Shown: positions 1 through 8,968, counted from the stretch's first letter. The stretch is DNA of 64,000 nt from Tissierella praeacuta DSM 18095 (GCF_900128955.1 NZ_FQTY01000002.1:1-64000); one strand, 5' to 3'. Numbers and translations are program-made. The notes: generated by a model from the sequence alone, not told the origin.

Positions 1-247
1 AAATGATGCAGATATGATACAAAGCATGTCCAGAGTATCAAGATGTATTGATAATGGACCAATGGAAGCATTTTGGGGAATGTTAAAATCAGAAATGTAC
101 TATCTTAAAAAATTCTGCACATATTCCGAGTTAGAATCTGCTGTTATTGAATATATAAATTATTACAATAATCATAGGTATCAAAAACGATTACAGTGCA
201 TGACTCCAATAGAATACAGGCGTTATCTTTTAGATTCAGCTGCTTAA
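1..247 (+). CDS. IS3-family transposase OrfB, C-terminal fragment (runs off left edge)
   Basis: The frame is open from the first bases of the window to a TAA at 247, so this is the 3' end of a longer gene. It encodes the end of the rve/DDE integrase core of IS3-family OrfB proteins. SMSRVSRCIDNGPMEAFWG carries the final catalytic Glu in the MEAF segment, followed by the usual LKSE, a YINYYNNHRYQ segment and MTPIEYR near the C terminus. The two catalytic Asp residues would lie outside the window. The visible part shows no frameshift, but whether the whole copy is intact cannot be judged. Confidence 0.9.
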   Translation, partial: NDADMIQSMSRVSRCIDNGPMEAFWGMLKSEMYYLKKFCTYSELESAVIEYINYYNNHRYQKRLQCMTPIEYRRYLLDSAA

Positions 248-331
248 AATGAATATACGCCAATCATAATGAAATGGTTGGCGCACAAAGTTTTTATTAT
301 TTTCACTGTCTACTTGACAGGGGCATGTTCA
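1..331 (+). mobile_element. Right end of an IS3-family insertion sequence
   Basis: The OrfB end is followed by about 80 bases of non-coding DNA containing CTGTCTACTTGACAGGGGCA at about 306-325. This resembles terminal inverted repeats of IS3/IS150-group elements in Clostridia. The exact boundary (325 or 331) is uncertain because the left end and the target duplication are outside the window. Confidence 0.6.
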
Positions 332-357
332 TATTAAATGTACCTTGTTTTTATTTG

Positions 358-1140
358 TTAATCATTTTTAGCAGGAAGAATATAGGCAATATAATATGCA
401 ATAGGTATAATTAGTCCACCACCTACAATATTACCTAAGGTTACTGGAATTAAATTTGAAAACCATATATTAGACCAAGTAATATTAAGTCCGCAGTATT
501 TTCCTAGTGATAAAAAGAACATATTTGCTATACTATGCTCATATCCAGACAATACAAATAACATTATTGGGAACCATATAGTAAATATTCTAGAAACTAT
601 ATCTTGTGCCGATGCAGCCATCCAAACAGCAATACAAACTAATATATTACACAATAAACCTCTTATAAAAGCAACTTGAAAGCTTAAAGATGTTTTAGAA
701 CTACCTATATTAAATGTAATGTTTAATATGTCTTTATTTACTAACTGTGACTTATAAATGAGATAAGCTAAAATTAATGAGCCTATAAAGTTTCCTAGAT
801 ACACTAAAGACCAATTTTTTAACAATCCTTTTATAGATATCTTTCTGTCCATTAAAGCCATTGTCATTAAATTATTTCCAGTAAAAAGCTCAGAACCAGA
901 AAAAACAACTAACATTAAACCTACAGGAAAAACAGAACTACCTAAAAACTTCATTAATCCAATATCTATATTACCTAAGGTTTGCATAATAACAATATTA
1001 CCAAAAGCTCCAAACCCAATATAAATTCCAGCCATTATTCCAAGAGTTATTAATCGAGCTATGGATAAACTAACTTTTGTTTCGGCAGATGCAATTATTG
1101 CTTTTGCAACTTCTGATGGTGCGAGAAATCTTTTTTCCAT
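358..1140 (-). CDS. Formate/nitrite transporter family channel (FocA/NirC/FdhC type)
   Basis: A 260-residue protein of the FNT family, which forms pentameric channels for small monovalent anions such as formate, nitrite or hydrosulfide. It has about six membrane segments. Family hallmarks are SGSELFTGN at residues 81-89, GYEHSIANMF with the central pore His at about 202, and NLIPVTLGNIVGG near the C terminus. Length is normal. The gene stands alone, divergent from the TetR efflux operon, with a possible ribosome site AAAGTAGG upstream of its ATG. The neighbourhood does not say which anion is carried; formate is a guess from the anaerobic setting. Confidence 0.93.
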   Translation of the reverse strand: MEKRFLAPSEVAKAIIASAETKVSLSIARLITLGIMAGIYIGFGAFGNIVIMQTLGNIDIGLMKFLGSSVFPVGLMLVVFSGSELFTGNNLMTMALMDRKISIKGLLKNWSLVYLGNFIGSLILAYLIYKSQLVNKDILNITFNIGSSKTSLSFQVAFIRGLLCNILVCIAVWMAASAQDIVSRIFTIWFPIMLFVLSGYEHSIANMFFLSLGKYCGLNITWSNIWFSNLIPVTLGNIVGGGLIIPIAYYIAYILPAKND

Positions 1141-1233
1141 ATATATTACCTACTTTCTGTAATAATAAAATTTATCCAGTATAAGTATTTTTCCACTACA
1201 ATATAAAATGATACAAGAATGATATTAAAAATA

Positions 1234-1262
1234 TTGACAAAAAAACTATACTATTATACTAT
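1234..1262 (+). promoter_or_regulatory. Promoter of the TetR-MacB efflux operon
   Basis: TTGACA at 1234-1239 is followed by overlapping -10 candidates: TATACT at 1255-1260 (15-base spacer) or TACTAT at 1257-1262 (17-base spacer). The -10 region lies inside the left arm of the palindrome at 1247-1279. Confidence 0.65.
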
Positions 1263-1279
1263 GTGAGTATAATAGTATA
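1247..1279. promoter_or_regulatory. Perfect 14-bp inverted repeat, likely TetR operator
   Basis: TATACTATTATACT (1247-1260) and its exact reverse complement AGTATAATAGTATA (1266-1279) are separated by five bases. The dyad covers the -10 region and ends 14 bases before the TetR start codon. This is the classic arrangement for autorepression by a dimeric TetR protein. Binding by the adjacent gene product is inferred from position. Confidence 0.75.
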
Positions 1280-1293
1280 AAAAGGAGAAATAT

Positions 1294-1872
1294 ATGATTA
1301 GTCAAAGTGAATTAAAATATAGCAGGGTAATAAAAAAGGCTGAAGAATTATTTTTAAAGTTGGGTTACAAAGCTACTTCTATGGATCAGATTGCTGAGGA
1401 AGCAGGAGTTAGTAAGATGACCATATATAAGTATTTTCCTTCGAAAGAAGAGCTTTTCATACAGATTATATTATCTATTATGAATAGGTATTTTAATGAT
1501 ATGAAAAATGAAATAGACAAAATAGAAGGTACACTAAATAGGATAGACTTTTTATTAAATTTTGGCATGGAACATTCCAAACAATATTCTATGGCACTTT
1601 ACAAAGATATTTTTGATAATCCATACATTTATGAAAAGCTTATGGAAGAAAAAAAGAGAATGGCAAGGATTATATTTGAGGATATTGTAAGGGAAGGAGT
1701 TAATAAGGGAGAAATAAGAAATATAGATGAGGCTTTTATAGCAAATATATTGATTGCACTAATAAAAGGAATAGATAAAGAAATATTTGATGATATAAAT
1801 AGCAATAAGGAGCTAGAAGATTTTACAGAAAAACTTTATGATTTTCTAAAGTATGGACTTTTAGGAAGATGA
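1294..1872 (+). CDS. TetR/AcrR family transcriptional regulator
   Basis: A 192-residue regulator with an N-terminal TetR helix-turn-helix at about residues 10-55 (MDQIAEEAGVSKMTIYKYFPSKEELF) and an all-helical, variable ligand-binding C terminus. It is the first gene of an operon with an ABC ATPase, a permease and a membrane fusion protein, and most likely represses that operon through the palindrome just upstream. A ribosome site AAAGGAG precedes the ATG. The ligand cannot be predicted. Confidence 0.92.
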   Translation: MISQSELKYSRVIKKAEELFLKLGYKATSMDQIAEEAGVSKMTIYKYFPSKEELFIQIILSIMNRYFNDMKNEIDKIEGTLNRIDFLLNFGMEHSKQYSMALYKDIFDNPYIYEKLMEEKKRMARIIFEDIVREGVNKGEIRNIDEAFIANILIALIKGIDKEIFDDINSNKELEDFTEKLYDFLKYGLLGR

Positions 1873-1885
1873 GAAGGTGAAAAAT

Positions 1886-2596
1886 ATGGAAGGTAATATT
1901 TTATTAAAAATCATAGCTCTCAATAAATTTTATGAAATGGGGGAAGTGAAGGTAGCCGCTGTAAAGAATATAAATCTTGAAATATATAAAGGAGAATTTT
2001 TAGTTATCTTGGGACCTAGTGGTTCTGGGAAGAGCACTCTATTAAATATTTTAGGAGGAATGGACTTACCAACAGAAGGTAAGGTGTTTATTGATAATGA
2101 AGATATTACAAATTATAATGACAAGAAATTAACAGCATATAGGAGGGAGAAAATAGGTTTTGTATTTCAATTTTATAACTTAATGGCTAATTTAACCGCT
2201 AGAGAAAATATAGAATTAGCTACAGAACTTTGTAAGAATGCTTTAAATATTGATGATGTATTAAAAAGTGTTGGATTGGAGGATAGGGCCGACCATTTTC
2301 CATCACAAATGAGCGGCGGTGAACAACAAAGAGTTGCTATTGCTAGAGCAGTAGCAAAGAATCCCATGTTATTACTTTGTGATGAACCTACTGGAGCATT
2401 AGATTTTGAAACGGGAATTAAGATTTTAAAATTGCTAAAGGATATTAATAAAAGATATAAAAAAACAGTTATTGTTATAACACACAATACGCCTATAGGG
2501 CAAATGGCTGATAGAGTGATTAGAATGAGAAGTGGTGAAATAACCGATATTAAAAGAAATGATAATCCTATTAATCCAGAAGGGATTGAATGGTAA
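1886..2596 (+). CDS. ABC transporter ATP-binding protein, MacB/LolD-type
   Basis: The ATPase of a MacB/LolD/FtsE-like complex, about 236 residues. Visible motifs are Walker A GPSGSGKST, signature SGGEQQRVAIARA, Walker B LLLCDEPTGALD and H-loop ITHN. The MSGGEQQR and DEPTGALD forms are typical of the lipoprotein/macrolide export subfamily. An upstream in-frame GTG at 1877 exists, but AAGGTG six bases before the ATG at 1886 favours the start given. It begins 13 bases after the TetR stop and overlaps the permease start, so it is translationally coupled. Confidence 0.92.
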   Translation: MEGNILLKIIALNKFYEMGEVKVAAVKNINLEIYKGEFLVILGPSGSGKSTLLNILGGMDLPTEGKVFIDNEDITNYNDKKLTAYRREKIGFVFQFYNLMANLTARENIELATELCKNALNIDDVLKSVGLEDRADHFPSQMSGGEQQRVAIARAVAKNPMLLLCDEPTGALDFETGIKILKLLKDINKRYKKTVIVITHNTPIGQMADRVIRMRSGEITDIKRNDNPINPEGIEW

Positions 2597-4953
2597 TGAA
2601 AAAATTAGATATAAGGTTATTGAGACTAGTGAAGTATAATAGGGAACCTTTTATCTCTATTTCCATAATGATTATATTGGCACTGACTATTTATATTTCT
2701 TTAAGTATGGTAGCTGATAATCTTAATAGTACAATATTTCATTATTATGATGTAACTAATTTTGGGGATATTTTTGTGGAGGTTTCTAAAGTACCTAAGA
2801 AAGTTATAAAGGAAATTTCAGCTATAGACGGTATTGAAAAAGTCCAAGGAAGAATAAGTGCAGACGTACCATTAAGGGTAAAGAATCCTAAGGAAAAGGT
2901 TAATGTTAGGATAGTATCTATACCAAATGAAGATTATGTGTTAAATGATATATTTTTAATAGATGGTAAAGTTTTAAAAAACAGTCCAAAATCTACAATG
3001 GTATTGCAGCAATTCTTTGATGCTAGAAATATGAACCTAGGTAATAGGATAGTACCCTATATTAAAGGCAGGGAATATCCTATGGAAATAGTAGGAGTTG
3101 TAGGCAGTCCAGAATATATATATTTAATGGAAAATGAACAGGCACTGCTTCCAGCACCAGAGAAGTTTGGCATATTATATGTTTCTGAAGAGTTTGCTCA
3201 ATCTACCTTAGACTATCAAGGTACATATAATGAAATAATAATTAAAGTAGAAGACAATTATAAAAATAAGATAGATAGTATTATAGATGAAATAGAAGAA
3301 GAATTGGATAAATACATAGTTAAAAAGGTTGTTAAGAGAGAAGGACAGCTAAGTCATAGTGTAATGATGGAAGAAGTAGAGCAGTTGGAAAATATGGCTG
3401 CTTCTATTACATTATTGTTTTTAATAGTTTCAGCAATAATTATAAATATTATGTTATCTAGAATTGTTAGAAATGATAGGATGTCTATTGGTGTAATGAA
3501 AGCATTGGGATATAGTAATTTTAATATATTAATTCATTATGCTAAGTTTTCAGTATTAATTGGTTTAGTAGGTTCTATTATAGGGGCTGGATTGAGCATA
3601 CCACTTTCTACCTTCATGACCAGTTTATATATACAATATATGAATATTCCTATGTTTAAAATGGAGATAAATTATATATATTTTGCTTATGGTATATTGC
3701 TAACAGTTATATTTTGTATATTGTCTGGGATGGTTGGAGCTAGAAATGTTATAAAAATTTTACCAGCAGATGCTATGAAAGCTGAATCCCCCAAGACAGG
3801 TAAACGAATTTGGATAGAAGATATTAAATTTATTTGGAATAGAATGTCTTTTAGTTGGAAAATGGTAGTCAGAAATATATTTAGAAATAAAAAGAGAGGA
3901 ATTTTTTTAGTTTTAGGAATTGCTTTAACTTATGGAATTATTATGGTACCTATATTTATGATGAATGTATGGGATAATCTATTTGATATACAGTATGGAG
4001 AACTTCAAAGAATGGATTATAATATAGATTTTGCTGTTCCTATGAATCATAATGCAATAAGGGAGTTGATTCAAGTTGCAGATATAGATTATATAGAACC
4101 AAAGGTGGAAATTCCATTGGAATTAAAGAGAGGATGGTTAAAAAAGACAGTTAATATTATTGGACTTAAAAGGGATACAGAATTATATTTTTTTAAAGAT
4201 ATAGATGGAAATGAAATTAAACTACCAAAAGACGGAATTTTACTTTCTAAAATAGTAGCTGATAATCTTCATGCAGAGGTAGGTGATAAGATAATAGTAA
4301 AAAATCTTATACTAGATAGAGAAGATAAAACCCTTGAAGTTAAAGGTATTGTAGAGCAGTATTTAGGAAGCAATGGATATATAGATATAGATGAAATAAA
4401 TAAATTATTAGAAGAAAAGCAAGTTATAACGGGTGCAATATTGAATTCTAGTAGTAACTTAGAAGAAAAACTTCAAAATGTTAAAAATATAAGACAGATA
4501 CAGTCTATTGAAGATATGAAGAATACTATTTTAGAGTTTATTGATATTATTATCTATTCTGTAGGAGTAATGATGATATTTGGTGGGGTTTTAGGCTTTG
4601 CTATTGTTTATAATGTAACTATTGTTGGTATTGGAGAAAGAGCTATGGAATTTTCTTCTTTACGAGTAATGGGTTTTGATAAAAAGGAAATTTATGGATT
4701 AGTTACTAAAGAAAATACAATAATGACATTTTGGGGATTATTAGCAGGTGTTCCATTGGGCTATGGAATGTGTAAGGTGCTTGTACTATCTTTTTCTGCA
4801 GATATGTATAGTATTCCTCTTATAATAAAGCCTAGCAGTTATATAATCACTGCAATTTCTACTATAATTTTTATTGCCTTAGCACAACTTGCTACCATTA
4901 GAAAAATTTATCATTTGAATTTTATAGATTCATTAAAGAATAGAATATCTTAA
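2590..4953 (+). CDS. MacB/FtsX-family ABC transporter permease
   Basis: A 787-residue permease with two FtsX repeats. It has an N-terminal membrane helix, a large external domain, and a three-helix FtsX block at about residues 275-395. A second external domain and a second FtsX block follow at the C terminus. This 1+3+1+3-helix layout matches long Gram-positive MacB-like permeases. The start overlaps the ATPase stop by seven bases, and an ATG six bases further on is also possible. With the ATPase and the membrane fusion protein it should form an efflux or mechanotransmission complex. The substrate is unknown. Confidence 0.9.
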   Translation: MVMKKLDIRLLRLVKYNREPFISISIMIILALTIYISLSMVADNLNSTIFHYYDVTNFGDIFVEVSKVPKKVIKEISAIDGIEKVQGRISADVPLRVKNPKEKVNVRIVSIPNEDYVLNDIFLIDGKVLKNSPKSTMVLQQFFDARNMNLGNRIVPYIKGREYPMEIVGVVGSPEYIYLMENEQALLPAPEKFGILYVSEEFAQSTLDYQGTYNEIIIKVEDNYKNKIDSIIDEIEEELDKYIVKKVVKREGQLSHSVMMEEVEQLENMAASITLLFLIVSAIIINIMLSRIVRNDRMSIGVMKALGYSNFNILIHYAKFSVLIGLVGSIIGAGLSIPLSTFMTSLYIQYMNIPMFKMEINYIYFAYGILLTVIFCILSGMVGARNVIKILPADAMKAESPKTGKRIWIEDIKFIWNRMSFSWKMVVRNIFRNKKRGIFLVLGIALTYGIIMVPIFMMNVWDNLFDIQYGELQRMDYNIDFAVPMNHNAIRELIQVADIDYIEPKVEIPLELKRGWLKKTVNIIGLKRDTELYFFKDIDGNEIKLPKDGILLSKIVADNLHAEVGDKIIVKNLILDREDKTLEVKGIVEQYLGSNGYIDIDEINKLLEEKQVITGAILNSSSNLEEKLQNVKNIRQIQSIEDMKNTILEFIDIIIYSVGVMMIFGGVLGFAIVYNVTIVGIGERAMEFSSLRVMGFDKKEIYGLVTKENTIMTFWGLLAGVPLGYGMCKVLVLSFSADMYSIPLIIKPSSYIITAISTIIFIALAQLATIRKIYHLNFIDSLKNRIS

Positions 4954-5007
4954 GGATAATTAGGGAGTATTTTATAATATTAACTATAATTTAAGGATGT
5001 GAATGAG

Positions 5008-6237
5008 GTGAAAAAGAAAGTTATTATTGCTATTATATTTATTACAATTATTATCACAGTATCCTATATAAAATATGTTAAAAGATTTATAGAAGTAAAT
5101 ACAGCTACAGTAGAAAAAGGAAATATAACTAAGTATGTAGAAGAATTAGGAGTAGTAAAGTCTGAAAACCAAGTAAATATATATTCTGCAACTACAGGTA
5201 TGGTTTCAAAGGTTTTAGTAGATATAGGTCATAAAGTAAAAAAGGGAGATGTATTAGTAATATTAGATAAAGATGAAATTATAAGGGATATGGAACAATT
5301 AAGCAATAAAAGAGAAGCTATATTAGCTGAATATAATGAAGCAAAACAACCTATAGATAATAAGGAAATTCTAAAATTAGAGTTAGAAATAGAAGATTTA
5401 GAAAAGAAACTTGCGAACCTTAGGAGGATATTAGATAATAAAAAAACTTTATATAATGAAGGAGCTATAAGTTATGAAGAATACCAAGAGGCTTTATTAC
5501 AGATGGAATCAGAAACTATTAACTTAGAAAAAGTTAAACTAGACCTAGAGATTATAAAAAAACCTATATCACAAGATATAGTTACTAAATTTGAAACACA
5601 ATTAAGACAGCTAGATATACAAGAAAAAGATTTAGAAAAGACGTATAAAGATTCTATTATAAATTCTAATATTGATGGTATAGTATTTGGTAAATTTGTT
5701 GAAGAAGGCAGCTACATACAACAAGGAACTTGTATTATGGATATTGGGAATATAGACAAATTATATATAGAAAGTGATATATTAGTGGAAGATGTGATGA
5801 AGGTTGTGGAAGGAGCAAAGGTTCATATAACAAATAAAGATTTAAATATAGTTGATTTGGAAGGTACAGTAAAAAATATACATCCCTATGCTTTTGCTAA
5901 AACTTCTGACTTAGGTATTCAACAAAAGAGAGTAAAAGTTGATATTGAAATAAATGGTAATGAAAAAGGTCTTAGACCAGGATATGATTTAGAAGTAAAG
6001 ATAATTACAGAAGAGGTAAATAATACATTAATAGTACCTAAAAAAGCATTATTTATCATAGATGGAAAGGATTATGTTTTTATAGATGATAATGGAAAGG
6101 CAAGACTAAGAGAGGTAATAACAGGAATAGAAAATGATAAAGATGTCCAAATTATACAAGGATTAAAAGAAGGAGAAATCCTTATACTTTCGCCACATAA
6201 GGAAATAAGAGAAGGAATTAGAATAAAGGGTATTTAG
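5008..6237 (+). CDS. Membrane fusion protein (HlyD/RND adaptor family)
   Basis: About 409 residues. It has an N-terminal membrane anchor, then biotinyl-lipoyl-like halves around GMVSKVLVDIGHKVKKGDVLV and NSNIDGIVFGKFVEEGSYI. A long coiled-coil hairpin lies between them, followed by beta-barrel domains to the C terminus. These are the hallmarks of MacA-type adaptors. A GTG at 5008 lies eight bases after AAGGATG and is preferred to a GTG at 4999 that touches the ribosome site. It is the last gene of the TetR-ABC operon, 54 bases after the permease, and probably links the permease to the cell wall or an outside partner. Confidence 0.9.
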   Translation: MKKKVIIAIIFITIIITVSYIKYVKRFIEVNTATVEKGNITKYVEELGVVKSENQVNIYSATTGMVSKVLVDIGHKVKKGDVLVILDKDEIIRDMEQLSNKREAILAEYNEAKQPIDNKEILKLELEIEDLEKKLANLRRILDNKKTLYNEGAISYEEYQEALLQMESETINLEKVKLDLEIIKKPISQDIVTKFETQLRQLDIQEKDLEKTYKDSIINSNIDGIVFGKFVEEGSYIQQGTCIMDIGNIDKLYIESDILVEDVMKVVEGAKVHITNKDLNIVDLEGTVKNIHPYAFAKTSDLGIQQKRVKVDIEINGNEKGLRPGYDLEVKIITEEVNNTLIVPKKALFIIDGKDYVFIDDNGKARLREVITGIENDKDVQIIQGLKEGEILILSPHKEIREGIRIKGI

Positions 6238-6338
6238 TATTTTAGTATAAATTAATTTTAAGAAAAATATTGACCATTATGAAATATTCTTATATAATCT
6301 ATTATTGTAAATTTAATTAAATATATAATAAATATAGA

Positions 6339-6376
6339 AGCAGATGGGCAGCTTTTAATACCCATTTGCTTTTTTG
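6339..6376 (+). terminator. Rho-independent terminator between efflux operon and MATE gene
   Basis: AGCAGATGGG pairs with CCCATTTGCT across a 12-base loop (one G-U pair) and is followed by six T. It lies downstream of the membrane fusion gene and upstream of the MATE start. Confidence 0.8.
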
Positions 6377-6403
6377 TGTCAAAAAATAGGAGGAATGACG
6401 TAA

Positions 6404-7783
6404 ATGAGAAAGACATCAAAAGATAAGAAATTTCTTGTTGCAATTCTAACATTAGTTATACCAATAACTTTGCAGAATTTAATTAGTTCATCACTAAATA
6501 TGGTTGATAATCTAATGATAGGAAGACTTGGAGAAAGTTCAATTGCAGCTGTAGGTTTAGTTAATCAATATTTTTTCATATTCATGTTATGTTTAACAGG
6601 AATTAATGCAGGAGCAGGCATATTTATGTCTCAATTTTGGGGGAAAAAAGATATCCTTAATATAAGGAAAATGTTAGGCTTGGATATAGTTTTAAGCCTT
6701 ATAGTTTCGGTTTTATTTTTTATTCCAGCATATTTATTTCCAGAAGAAATAATAAAAATATTTACTAAAGATACTGAAGTTATAAAACTAGGTATCCAAT
6801 ATATTAGAATTATCTCCATAACATTTGTCCTTACCAGTATTACTCAAACTTACTCCACAGCATTGAGATGTATAGGTATTGCAAGGTTGCCAATGTTTGG
6901 AAGCTTAATAGGTGTACTAACAAATGCCTTTTTAAATTTGGTTTTTATATTTGGATACCTTGGATTTCCAGCAATGGGAGTAGCAGGAGCGGCCCTAGCT
7001 ACAAGTATAGCTAGGGCTATAGAGATGATATTTGTAGTTATTTGTGCATATAAATCTAATTCTGTTATTCCTAGTAAATTAAAAAATATTATAGGATTTG
7101 ATAAGGAATTTATTAAGATGTATTTTAAAACATCTTCTTCAGTAATAATCAATGAGTTAATATGGGCTGTAGGTCTATCAGTATATTCAGTAATATATGC
7201 AAAAATAGGGATTCGAGAAGTTGCTAGTATGCAAATAGCCAGCACTATTAATAATATGTTTATGGTATTTTCCATAGGACTTGCTAATGGGGCTGCAATT
7301 ATGGTGGGGAATAAGATTGGAGCAGGAGAAGAGAAATTAGCAATTGATTATGCAATAAAATTAGGTATTTTTGCCCCCATTCTAGGACTTATAACTGGAG
7401 TATTATTATGGATTGCATCTCCAGCTGTTGCAGGATTATTTAAAATTAATAAGGATACATTAGACATTACAATAAAAGTCCTTAGAATTATGGCATTTTT
7501 TGCACCCCTTAGATTTTTCAACGTTCTTATGATAGTAGGTGTGTTTAGAGGAGGAGGAGATACTACATATTCCATGCTAGTTCAACTTGGAACTGTTTGG
7601 TGTTTTGCCATTCCAGCAGGATTTGTAGCAGCATTATATTTAAAACTTCCTTTAGAACAAGTGTTTTTAATAATTTCTTTAGAAGAAGTAGTTAAGATAT
7701 TTTTTGAGGCTAAACGACTTCAATCTAGAAAATGGATAAGAAATGTTGTACAAGAACTAGATGATTTTAATATGGCTGCATAA
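6404..7783 (+). CDS. MATE family efflux transporter
   Basis: A 459-residue multidrug and toxic compound extrusion antiporter with about twelve membrane helices in two homologous halves. The N terminus (VIPITLQNLISSSLNMVDNLMIGRLG) is typical of the family, and a second half resembling it begins near residue 235. Such proteins expel cationic drugs or metabolites using a sodium or proton gradient. The start follows AGGAGG with good spacing, and terminators on both sides make it a single-gene unit. Length is normal. Confidence 0.93.
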   Translation: MRKTSKDKKFLVAILTLVIPITLQNLISSSLNMVDNLMIGRLGESSIAAVGLVNQYFFIFMLCLTGINAGAGIFMSQFWGKKDILNIRKMLGLDIVLSLIVSVLFFIPAYLFPEEIIKIFTKDTEVIKLGIQYIRIISITFVLTSITQTYSTALRCIGIARLPMFGSLIGVLTNAFLNLVFIFGYLGFPAMGVAGAALATSIARAIEMIFVVICAYKSNSVIPSKLKNIIGFDKEFIKMYFKTSSSVIINELIWAVGLSVYSVIYAKIGIREVASMQIASTINNMFMVFSIGLANGAAIMVGNKIGAGEEKLAIDYAIKLGIFAPILGLITGVLLWIASPAVAGLFKINKDTLDITIKVLRIMAFFAPLRFFNVLMIVGVFRGGGDTTYSMLVQLGTVWCFAIPAGFVAALYLKLPLEQVFLIISLEEVVKIFFEAKRLQSRKWIRNVVQELDDFNMAA

Positions 7784-7784
7784 T

Positions 7785-7814
7785 AAAGATACTCCTTTTG
7801 GGAGTATCTTTATT
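7785..7814. terminator. Bidirectional terminator between convergent genes
   Basis: AAAGATACTCC and GGAGTATCTTT form an 11-bp stem with a 5-base loop between the MATE stop and the stop of the convergent gene at 7813. T-rich flanks are present in both directions. Confidence 0.8.
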
Positions 7815-8262
7815 AAACATCATCTTCTAAGGTTGAAATAGCTTTTGTTAAATCAACTTCTGCATTAGATATGGCTTTCTCTCCACTAATATTTGGATTC
7901 CCCAAATATCCGCCATTATCTTTAAGAATATCTCTAGCTTTTTGAGAGTCTTTACCACTTATATTTACGCTAACAACGTAGTTTATATTTGCTATTTCTT
8001 CAAAAGAACTCATGCCGCTAACCATAGGATTACCAGCAGCTAAAGGAGAATTTCCATTATCTAAACTATCTGAGCCAGAATTTAAAATTAATTGGGATAG
8101 ATTTGGTGCAGTACTAGTTCCAGGATTATTTGTTTTAACATTTCTATTTCCTATATAATGGTCATTGATATCTACAAAGGCACCACTAAATCCAGCCTTT
8201 TCAAGTTCTCTAATAGCATTATTTGCTGCACTTATTTCTCCAAAATAAGCTTTTTCTGTCAT
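7813..8262 (-). CDS. Hypothetical small acidic protein, possibly general-stress (YflT)-like
   Basis: 149 residues, soluble, no signal peptide. It opens with a short alpha/beta unit (KAYFGEISAANNAIRELEKAGFSG) of the sort seen in YflT/general stress protein 17M-like domains. A low-complexity Asn/Gly/Ser linker follows, then a second unit with YVVSVNISGKDSQKARDILKDNGG. The two units may be a degenerate duplication of one fold. The family assignment is weak; no catalytic motif is visible. It is divergent from the UPF0180 gene. Confidence 0.6.
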   Translation of the reverse strand: MTEKAYFGEISAANNAIRELEKAGFSGAFVDINDHYIGNRNVKTNNPGTSTAPNLSQLILNSGSDSLDNGNSPLAAGNPMVSGMSSFEEIANINYVVSVNISGKDSQKARDILKDNGGYLGNPNISGEKAISNAEVDLTKAISTLEDDV

Positions 8263-8408
8263 TTTTATTCCTCCAATCTGAATTATAGTATATATAATTT
8301 CCCACTAAATTATATTATTATTACAGTTATAAATTACAATAAATCCAAAAGAGGGAAGAGTATATTATATTATTAATTTGTACAAAATACCTTAGAGGTG
8401 ATAAATAT

Positions 8409-8666
8409 ATGAAAAAGATTGGTGTGGAAAAGGGACTAAGGAATGTGGCAGATTATCTAACTAATGAAGGTTATTCTATAGAAATCTTAAGTGAATCTAT
8501 AGATAATAATATTCCAAAGTTAAGTGGTCTTGATGCTATTGTAACTGCAGGATACAATACAGATATGTTAGGGATTAGTGATACAGAAACTAAAGCTCCA
8601 GTAGTAAATGCAAGAGGATTAACTCCCGAAGAAGTAAAAGATAGACTAGAGCAACAATTACATTAA
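8409..8666 (+). CDS. UPF0180 family protein (YkuS-like)
   Basis: An 85-residue protein matching the UPF0180/YkuS family over its full length. It starts with KKIGVEKGLRNVADYL, has a central GLDAIVTAGYNTDMLG and ends with an NARGLTPEEVKDRLEQQL helix. The function of the family is not established. AGAGGTGAT precedes the ATG. It is followed directly by a strong terminator, so it is probably monocistronic. Confidence 0.85.
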   Translation: MKKIGVEKGLRNVADYLTNEGYSIEILSESIDNNIPKLSGLDAIVTAGYNTDMLGISDTETKAPVVNARGLTPEEVKDRLEQQLH

Positions 8667-8676
8667 GTCTTCAATA

Positions 8677-8716
8677 AATTAGCCTGTATAAAAATATTTT
8701 TATACAGGCTAATTTT
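8677..8716 (+). terminator. Strong rho-independent terminator after the UPF0180 gene
   Basis: A near-perfect inverted repeat centred on AGCCTGTATAAAAA and TTTTTATACAGGCT, followed by a T-run. The arms are about 18 bp. Confidence 0.85.
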
Positions 8717-8755
8717 TATGGGTTTATAAATTAAATTTTATTTGTTATTAAAGGT

Positions 8756-8784
8756 TTGATATAAGAATATAAGGATGTTATAAT
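8756..8784 (+). promoter_or_regulatory. Promoter of the cobalamin riboswitch-btuFCD operon
   Basis: TTGATA at 8756-8761, a 17-base spacer and TATAAT at 8779-8784. Transcription would begin near 8791, just before the riboswitch. Confidence 0.75.
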
Positions 8785-8803
8785 AATTTTAATTGAATAA
8801 GAT

Positions 8804-8955
8804 ATTAAGTGCGATAATTAAAATATCGTTAAAAGGGAATTAAGTGAAAATCTTAAACGATCCGGTCGCTGTAAATGATAGTATGTTTAATTATGCCATT
8901 GCTAATGCGAGAAGGCTAAACATATGTTATACATAAGTCAGAAAACCTGCTTAAT
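8804..8955 (+). ncRNA. Cobalamin (B12) riboswitch aptamer
   Basis: The conserved blocks occur in order: AAAAGGGAA (about 8831-8840), GTGAAAATC, TCGCTGTAA, GCCATTG with GCGAGAAGGC, and the B12 box AAGTCAGAAAACCTGC at 8935-8950. ATTAAG at 8804-8809 can pair with CTTAAT at 8950-8955 to close P1. It lies in the 5' leader of a FecCD-type importer operon, so binding of adenosylcobalamin or a related corrinoid should switch the operon off. Confidence 0.92.
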
Positions 8956-8968
8956 ATTTGAATTTATT

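Noticed and set aside
6258-6452. Minus-strand 64-codon open frame overlapping the start of the MATE gene
   Set aside because: No ribosome site, covers a clear terminator hairpin and the MATE ribosome site; it is a shadow frame.
6850-7275. Minus-strand 141-codon open frame inside the MATE gene
   Set aside because: Lies wholly within a strong coding gene on the other strand and reads as hydrophobic anti-sense translation.
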